Source of the DNA: Nocardioides sp. WS12 | GTDB taxonomy: Bacteria > Actinomycetota > Actinomycetes > Propionibacteriales > Nocardioidaceae | Direction: 5' to 3' | Assembly: GCF_014108865.1 (NCBI RefSeq) | Contig: NZ_CP053928.1 | Span: 806,001-870,000, forward strand | DNA length: 64,000 nucleotides | Part shown: one piece after another, positions 59,265-64,000 of the stretch | Numbering within the stretch: position 1 is the stretch's first letter | Layout: each line of letters opens with the position of its first letter | The notes under the pieces: model-generated | What the model saw: the letters and a program-made list of their open reading frames with translations, nothing else | What the model was told of the DNA's origin: nothing | The model's database searches: none | Position numbers and translations under genes: made by a program

Positions 59265-60040
59265 GTGCCGTTGTCGCCGCACTGTGTACGACGATCGCGG
59301 TCGCACTCGTGCTGCCACCAGCGCCGTCGACGAGATGGGGGCGCGGTGGGACATCGGGACGGCGCTGGGCCTTCGTGGCAGCGGGCGCCCTCGCGGCCGC
59401 CGCGCTCCTGGCCGGATCTGCGCACCTCCTGGTCGTCGCGATCGTGGCTGCCGGAGTCGCTGGGGGACTGGCCCGTCTGGTCGCAGGCCGGCGGCGCGAA
59501 CGACTCGCCGTCGCCAGCCGATCCCGGGTGGTCGAACTCTGTGATGCCCTCCAGGCCGAGCTCGCAGCGGGCCAGACCGCCGGCCTGGCGTTGGAACGAG
59601 CGGCGGCGGAGTGGCCCGAGATCGCGCCCGTCGCCCGCGCTGCGGTTGCCGGCGGCGACGTACCGACGGCGCTGCGCTCTCTCGCGGACCGACCGGGAAC
59701 TGGTGCCCTGAGGGTGGTCGCGGCGGCGTGGCAGGTCGCTCACCGGACGGGCCACGGCCTGGCCGACACCCTTGGCCGCGTCGCCGATGACCTGCGCGCC
59801 ACCGAACAGACCCGTCGCGTCGTCGACGGCGAGTTGTCGTCCGCCCGGGCCACCGCCCGCCTCCTCGCCGCACTCCCACTGCTGGCCCTCGCCATGGGGT
59901 CCGGCGCCGGCGCCCACCCGTGGCGTTTCCTCTTCGGCCACCCGATCGGTCTCGCTTGTCTCGCCGCAGGACTGGCCCTCGCCTACGCCGGCCTCGCGTG
60001 GATCGACGCCCTCGCCCGCGACATCGAACGCGCCACCTGA
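59261..60040 (+). CDS. tadB: Tad inner-membrane protein TadB-like (T2SF)
   Basis: The 259-residue protein starts at ATG 59261 (ATGA overlap). Membrane segments near the N-terminus and at the C-terminus flank a T2SF domain (VVELCDALQAELAAGQTAGLAL, VVAAAWQVAHRTGHGLADTL). With TadC it forms the membrane platform on which TadA acts. Confidence 0.88.
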   Translation: MSAVVAALCTTIAVALVLPPAPSTRWGRGGTSGRRWAFVAAGALAAAALLAGSAHLLVVAIVAAGVAGGLARLVAGRRRERLAVASRSRVVELCDALQAELAAGQTAGLALERAAAEWPEIAPVARAAVAGGDVPTALRSLADRPGTGALRVVAAAWQVAHRTGHGLADTLGRVADDLRATEQTRRVVDGELSSARATARLLAALPLLALAMGSGAGAHPWRFLFGHPIGLACLAAGLALAYAGLAWIDALARDIERAT

Positions 60041-60789
60041 TGACCTTCCTGACGACCGCGCTGATCACCCTCGCCACCACCCTCGCCGCGGCCCTCCTGA
60101 TCCCACGAGGTGCGCGGGTTTCTGCGCCGAAGTGCGCAGGTTTCTCTGTCGAGGTGCGGGAGTTTCTGCCCGCCGCCCCCGATCGGGACGGCCTGCTCCG
60201 ACGGGGTCGCTGGGCCTGGGCATCCCTCGCCGGCACGGGGGCCGGACTCGTCCTCGGCGGTCCGCTGGCCCTCCCTGCCGGAATGGGCGTTGCCGCTGGC
60301 GTCTGGGTCGTGGCCGGCCGTCTCGAACCTGCCGAGGTTCGCCGTCGCCGTGAAGAGGTACGACGAGACCTGCCGCATGTCGTGACGCTGCTGGCCGCCG
60401 CCCTCCGATCCGGCCTCGCACCCGTTGATGCGATCGGACTCGTGTCCCGGGCGCTCCCCGGCGCGGCCGCCGATCGCCTCGCTCCGGTGGCTGTCCGACT
60501 CCAGTTGGGTGGCGACGTGGTGCCGATCTGGGCAGCCCTGGCCGCCGACCCGGAGCTGGGCGCGCTCGGGCGGACGCTCGCTCGTGCTCACCGCACCGGG
60601 GCGCCGGTCGTGGCGGCCGTCGAGCGATTGGGTGACGAGTTGGCCCGCCGCGGGCGGGCGGAGGTCGAGGACCGCGCGCGGGCTGTCGGGGTCCGCGCCG
60701 CCGTACCGCTGAGCCTGTGCCTGCTCCCGTCGTTCTTGCTGCTCGGCATCGTTCCACTGGCCGTGTCGCTGGCGTCGGTGATCGTCTGA
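60040..60789 (+). CDS. tadC: Tad inner-membrane protein TadC-like (T2SF) with an in-frame repeat
   Basis: The 249-residue protein starts at ATG 60040, one base into the tadB stop. The first hydrophobic segment (about 2-20) is followed by residues about 23-41 encoded by three 22-bp repeat units; then a second segment and a T2SF domain (RRDLPHVVTLLAAALRSGLAPVDAI, LGRTLARAHRTGAPVVAAVERL), and a final membrane segment. The repeat lies in a loop. Confidence 0.88.
   Translation: MTFLTTALITLATTLAAALLIPRGARVSAPKCAGFSVEVREFLPAAPDRDGLLRRGRWAWASLAGTGAGLVLGGPLALPAGMGVAAGVWVVAGRLEPAEVRRRREEVRRDLPHVVTLLAAALRSGLAPVDAIGLVSRALPGAAADRLAPVAVRLQLGGDVVPIWAALAADPELGALGRTLARAHRTGAPVVAAVERLGDELARRGRAEVEDRARAVGVRAAVPLSLCLLPSFLLLGIVPLAVSLASVIV
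60106..60158. repeat. 22-bp repeat element, three units, inside tadC
   Basis: CGA(G/A)GTGCG cores at 60106, 60128 and 60150, exactly 22 bp apart, with GGTTTCT-type sequence between. In frame. Confidence 0.9.
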
Positions 60790-60832
60790 CCAGCCCCATC
60801 GGTCCCAGCGGAGGCCGTTGCGACCCAACGCA

Positions 60833-60861
60833 CCTGTGGACGACGAATCCCTGTCCACAGG
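60833..60861. repeat. Hairpin between tadC and the pilin-like gene
   Basis: CCTGTGGAC and GTCCACAGG form a perfect 9-bp stem with an 11-base loop. It lies between tadC and the pilin-like gene and may set the different expression of the pilin. Confidence 0.6.
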
Positions 60862-60948
60862 CGAGTTCCCGCATCGCTGCGAGATCGTCGGTCTCCCGCA
60901 TTCTCCTGACAACGGCCGCATCCGGCGGCCATGACGAGGGGAGACGAG

Positions 60949-61119
60949 ATGACACAGATCCACGACGAGCGTGGTGTGACGACAGCGGAGTACGCCGTGG
61001 CCACCGCGGCCGGTGCGGGTTTCGCGGGCTTGCTCTACAAGATGCTCAGCGGTGGCTTCGGGAACCAGTTGATCACGAAGCTCTTCGACCACGTCCTCGG
61101 CCTGCTCGGCCTGCGGTGA
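60949..61119 (+). CDS. DUF4244 Flp-pilin-like protein
   Basis: The 56-residue protein starts at ATG 60949 after AGGGGAG; an ATG at 60931 is less well placed. ERGVTTAEYAVATAAGAGFAGLLYK resembles a type IV/Flp prepilin: short charged leader, G then Glu5-like EY, and one hydrophobic helix. It is the probable main subunit of the Tad pilus or pseudopilus. Confidence 0.88.
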   Translation: MTQIHDERGVTTAEYAVATAAGAGFAGLLYKMLSGGFGNQLITKLFDHVLGLLGLR

Positions 61120-61496
61120 CCGGACGATCCCGCCGCGATCAGCGGGGTGCGGTGACCGCCGAACTCGCGGTCGGACTGCCGTTGTTGCTGGCCATCACGG
61201 CCGGTCTGGTCTGGTTGCTGGCGGTCGGTATCGGTCAGGTCCGCACGGTCGATGCCGCGCGCGAGACCGCCCGTGCGCTGGCTCGTGGCGACGACCCCGG
61301 CGAGGCCCGAGCGTTGGGGGAGCGGATCGCACCGGACGGCGTCCAGATCTCGGTGGCGCGGGAGGGCGACCGTGTCGTCGTACGGGCGCGGGGACGGGTC
61401 AAGGGTCCCGGCGGACTGTTCCGGGCGCTGCCCGGCGCGGTGCTGGACGCCGAAGCCGTCGCCGTCGCCGAGGAATCGGGGGAAGCAACCCGATGA
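61116..61496 (+). CDS. TadE-family pilus protein
   Basis: The 126-residue protein starts at a GTG overlapping the pilin stop (GTGA). The N-terminus RRDQRGAVTAELAVGLPLLL is the TadE signature, with a hydrophobic helix and a short extracellular domain. It is the Rv3655c-like minor pilin. Confidence 0.87.
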   Translation: MTGRSRRDQRGAVTAELAVGLPLLLAITAGLVWLLAVGIGQVRTVDAARETARALARGDDPGEARALGERIAPDGVQISVAREGDRVVVRARGRVKGPGGLFRALPGAVLDAEAVAVAEESGEATR

Positions 61497-61858
61497 AGTC
61501 GACGACAGCAGACGAGCGTGGCGCCGCCACGGTCCTGGTGGTCGCGATGGCAGGTGTTCTGCTCCTGGTCGGAGCAGCGGCCGGAGTGGTCGCCGCGATC
61601 GTGGTGGCCCACCGGAAGGCGCAGTCAGCGGCCGACCTGGCGGCGCTAGCCGGAGCAACCGCCCTCGCCGAGCCAGCGAGCGCCCGCGATCCGTGCGACG
61701 CAGCAGGAGAGGTCGCGGCCGCCAATGATGCAACGGTGCGGTCCTGCGTTGCCGACGGGCAGGAGGTCCTCGTCGAGGTGACCGTCACCGGCCCGTACTG
61801 GCTGGGTCAGGACCGCGACCTCGTCGGCACCGCCCGCGCCGGACCCACTTCTCCGTAG
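61493..61858 (+). CDS. Rv3654c/TadG-like pilus protein
   Basis: The 121-residue protein overlaps the TadE stop by four bases. ERGAATVLVVAMAGVLLLVG again has the pilin-like GA-x-T-V start; the exported part has QSAADLAALAGATAL, typical of TadE/TadG-like flp secretion proteins, and a Cys pair (C68 and about C84). Confidence 0.85.
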   Translation: MKSTTADERGAATVLVVAMAGVLLLVGAAAGVVAAIVVAHRKAQSAADLAALAGATALAEPASARDPCDAAGEVAAANDATVRSCVADGQEVLVEVTVTGPYWLGQDRDLVGTARAGPTSP

Positions 61859-61868
61859 CGGAGAGGGG

Positions 61869-62198
61869 CTACTTCTCCTCGCGGCCGGACAGGTCGTCCT
61901 TGCGCCGCTCGAGCTCGGCCTCGTCCAGTTGGGAGGACAGCTTGGAGAGCTTCTTCTGTTCCTTGCGGCGCTTCCACCCCTGCTTGGCGCCGGTCTTCAT
62001 GAACCACAGCCCGCCGATGATCAGCAGCCCGGCGACGAGACCGATGAAGAAGATCACCTCGGGCTGCACGTTGATGCCGAGGATCTCGGTCGTGTCGCGG
62101 GCAGGGTTCTTCTCGTCCCGGTCGTAGCCGATGCCGAAAAGCCCAGAGAGCACCACCGCCACACCGAGCAGGAGCAGGAGCAGACCGAAGATCACCAT
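61869..62198 (-). CDS. Two-helix membrane protein, unknown
   Basis: The 109-residue protein has two membrane segments (about 2-22 and 48-68) and a Lys/Glu-rich cytoplasmic tail (RRKEQKKLSKLSSQLDEAEL) that looks coiled. It is on the opposite strand to the pilus genes and converges with them. Unknown family. Confidence 0.72.
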   Translation of the reverse strand: MVIFGLLLLLLGVAVVLSGLFGIGYDRDEKNPARDTTEILGINVQPEVIFFIGLVAGLLIIGGLWFMKTGAKQGWKRRKEQKKLSKLSSQLDEAELERRKDDLSGREEK

Positions 62199-62207
62199 GG
62201 CGGCACG

Positions 62208-64000
62208 CTACTCCGGCGACGCTGGTGCGTGGCGGAGCAACGCGTCCAGCAACGCGACGGCGCCGGCCTTGTCGAGCGGGTCGTTGCCGTTGCCGCACTT
62301 CGGTGACTGCACGCACGAGGGGCACCCGGACACACATTCGCACGCGGCGATGGTGGCCCGCGTCGCCCGCAACCAGGCAGGCGCCGTGCGGTATCCCCGC
62401 TCCGCGAAGCCCGCACCGCCGGGGTGTCCGTCGTGGACGAACACCGTCAGCACACCGGTGTCCGGGTGGCGTGCGGTGGACACGCCACCGATGTCCCAGC
62501 GGTCGCAGGTCGCGAACAGCGGGAGCAGTCCGATCGAGCAGTGCTCGGCCGCGTGCGCGGCGCCCGGCAGGTCCGCCGCATCCACCCCGGTCGCCGCCGC
62601 CATCTCGGTCAACACTGCGTCCGGCACCGTCCACCAGACCGCCGTGGTCGAAAGTGTCCGGGCCGGCAGGTCCAGCAGGGTCTCGTCGATGACCTCGCCG
62701 GTACGCGCCCGTCGCCGGAGGTACGACGTCACCTGGTTGGTCACTTCGACGGTGCCGAGCGACAGCCGGCACGGACCCCAGTCGGTGTGCTCGTGCTCGG
62801 CAGCGATCGTGATGTCGGTGATGTCCCGCGCCGATGTGGTGTGGTCGACCTCGACCCGCCGCATCGTGGCGACGTGGTCCTCGAGGTCGAGCTCCTCGAC
62901 CAGCCAGGTCTCGCCGCGGTGCAGGTAGATCGCACCGGTGTGGGCGGTGCCGTGGGCCCGGCCGCCGTCGACGGTGCCGACCACGCGGCCGGTCCCGGCC
63001 TCCATCAGTTGCACCTGCTGTCCGCCGGTGGAGCGGATGTCGGCGAGATCGGCAGCGCGTGATCCGTCGGTCCAGAACCAGCCCGGGGCGCGGCGCCGTA
63101 ACAATCCCTGGGCGACGAGCGACCCCAGCACTTCCCGCGTCCGCGGCCCGAACATCTCGAAGTCGTCCATGGTCACCGGCAACTCCTGCGCCGCGGCGCA
63201 CAGGTGCGGACCCAGGACGTACGGGTTGTCGGTGTCGAACACCGTGCCCTCGACGGGTCGTCCCAGCAGTGCTTCCGGGTGGTGGACGAGGTAGGTGTCC
63301 AGCGGGTCGTCGCGCGCGATCAGCATCCCGAGGGCGCCGCCGCCGTCGCGCCCGGCCCGGCCGACCTGTTGCCAGAAGGCGGCCCGCGTCCCGGGGTAGC
63401 CCGTGATGAGGACGGCGTCCAGCCCGCTGACGTCGATGCCGAGCTCGAGCGCGTTGGTCGCGGCCATGCCGAGCAGTCGTCCGCTGCGCAGCGCCTCCTC
63501 GAGGGCACGGCGCTCCTCCGGGAGGTAGCCACCGCGGTAGGAGTCGATGCGTCCGACGAGGGACGGATCGACCTCGGCCACCAGTTCGCCAGCCCGTCGG
63601 GCCACGGTTTCGACGCCGCGGCGGGATCGCACGAAGGCGAGGGTCCGCACGTCCTGCACCACCAGGTCCGCCAGCAGGTCGGCCGTCTCTGCGGTGGCCG
63701 GCCGCCTCACCGGCGCCCCGTGTTCTCCTGTGTACGACGTCAGGGGCGGCTCCCAGAGCCCCACGGCCAGCTCGCCCCGCGGCGACCCGTCTGCGGTCAC
63801 CGCCGTGACGTCGAGCCCGAGCATCCGGCGCGCCGTGATCTCCGGGTCGGCGACCGTGGCGGACGCGAGGATGAAGACCGGCGAGGCGCCGTACGACGCA
63901 CAGATCCGCCGCAGACGTCGCACGATCTGCGCGACGTGTGCCCCGAACACGCCGCGGTAGTGATGGCACTCGTCGATGACGACGTACTGAAGCGACCGGA
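62208..64000 (-). CDS. DEAD/DEAH-box helicase with a C-terminal DUF1998 zinc domain, 5' end beyond the window
   Basis: About 597 residues are visible; the frame is open through the right edge, so the start and Walker A are not seen. DEAH-type motif II reads VVIDECHHYRGVFG. Later motifs include VLASATVADP (III), ELGIDVSGLDAVLITGYPG (V) and QQVGRAGRDG (VI). The C-terminus has a DUF1998 Cys cluster, CECVSGCPSCVQSPKCG. This is the Rv3649/MrfA-like family, implicated in DNA repair (MrfA in mitomycin C repair). Orthologues lie near the Tad cluster. Confidence 0.92.
   Translation of the reverse strand, partial: RSLQYVVIDECHHYRGVFGAHVAQIVRRLRRICASYGASPVFILASATVADPEITARRMLGLDVTAVTADGSPRGELAVGLWEPPLTSYTGEHGAPVRRPATAETADLLADLVVQDVRTLAFVRSRRGVETVARRAGELVAEVDPSLVGRIDSYRGGYLPEERRALEEALRSGRLLGMAATNALELGIDVSGLDAVLITGYPGTRAAFWQQVGRAGRDGGGALGMLIARDDPLDTYLVHHPEALLGRPVEGTVFDTDNPYVLGPHLCAAAQELPVTMDDFEMFGPRTREVLGSLVAQGLLRRRAPGWFWTDGSRAADLADIRSTGGQQVQLMEAGTGRVVGTVDGGRAHGTAHTGAIYLHRGETWLVEELDLEDHVATMRRVEVDHTTSARDITDITIAAEHEHTDWGPCRLSLGTVEVTNQVTSYLRRRARTGEVIDETLLDLPARTLSTTAVWWTVPDAVLTEMAAATGVDAADLPGAAHAAEHCSIGLLPLFATCDRWDIGGVSTARHPDTGVLTVFVHDGHPGGAGFAERGYRTAPAWLRATRATIAACECVSGCPSCVQSPKCGNGNDPLDKAGAVALLDALLRHAPASPE

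Overview
The window is chromosomal DNA from a high-GC actinobacterium. Mycothiol-type enzymes, a DtxR/IdeR iron box, an MprAB-like two-component system, many GTG starts and ATGA/GTGA overlaps, and the conserved 'HAD phosphatase - Ssd - TadABC - DUF4244 - TadE - Rv3654c-like - DUF1998 helicase' block all point that way. The general look (dispersed GTCGAGCCTGTCGA-type repeats, protein style) suggests Nocardioidaceae, probably Nocardioides; this is inference without any search. No tRNA, rRNA, IS element, prophage or CRISPR array was found, and no stretch longer than about 300 bases lacks a gene.

Layout. 1-3.7 kb: a truncated cytosolic subtilisin-like protease gene diverging from a TPR-CHAT protease gene. 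3.7-4.6 kb: two small membrane proteins. 4.7-8.5 kb: a chorismate operon with a PhzE-type synthase/amidotransferase fusion, PabA and PabB. 8.5-9.4 kb: a small catalase-like heme protein. 9.4-14.8 kb (minus): holin-like protein, fructosamine kinase, a membrane-anchored protein with a novel N-terminal domain, an MprA/MprB-like pair and a lipoprotein. 14.9-16.3 kb: nhaA, split by a one-base frameshift. 16.3-23.8 kb (minus): mycothiol-dependent isomerase-type protein and its TetR regulator, a PPOX flavoprotein, SelO, Acs, ActP and a DUF485 protein. 24.0-27.3 kb: a second protein with the novel N-terminal domain (PASTA-like C-terminus) and a PhoX-type phosphatase.

27.4-35.2 kb is an iron-box-controlled hydroxamate siderophore operon: decarboxylase, N-hydroxylase, GNAT-IucA/IucC fusion, penicillin-acylase homologue and a second GNAT. 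35.3-45.7 kb is a nitrate assimilation block: NarK, NasA, an NAD(P)H/FAD electron-transfer protein, NirB, NirD, an NnaR-type HemD-winged-helix regulator and a sirohydrochlorin chelatase. The promoter regions of narK and of the oxidoreductase-nirBD genes share a 34-bp motif. 45.7-48.3 kb: MarR regulator, divergent MFS exporter, aldo/keto reductase. 48.4-52.2 kb (minus): LytS/LytTR system with a small membrane protein and an SSS symporter. 52.2-55.0 kb (minus): lipoprotein, methyltransferase, VapBC. 55.0-64.0 kb: Fic-fold pseudoenzyme, a probable 6C/Ms1-like RNA, HAD phosphatase, the Tad/Flp pilus-like cluster and the start of a DUF1998 helicase.

The most striking non-genic signal is a set of short repeat elements that sit in frame inside conserved enzymes. 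One family is built from a 22-bp unit always present with three or more units (66 bp = 22 codons) at five loci: inside a lipoprotein signal peptide, a penicillin acylase, the CbiX N-terminus, TadC, and one intergenic site. Other families are a palindromic element in pabB, desB and after nasA, a GAGCCTGTCGA element in nirD and the IucA/IucC gene, and an AT-richer palindrome forming the linker of the GNAT-IucA/IucC fusion. The protease pair at the left edge is the best candidate for an undescribed protein system.
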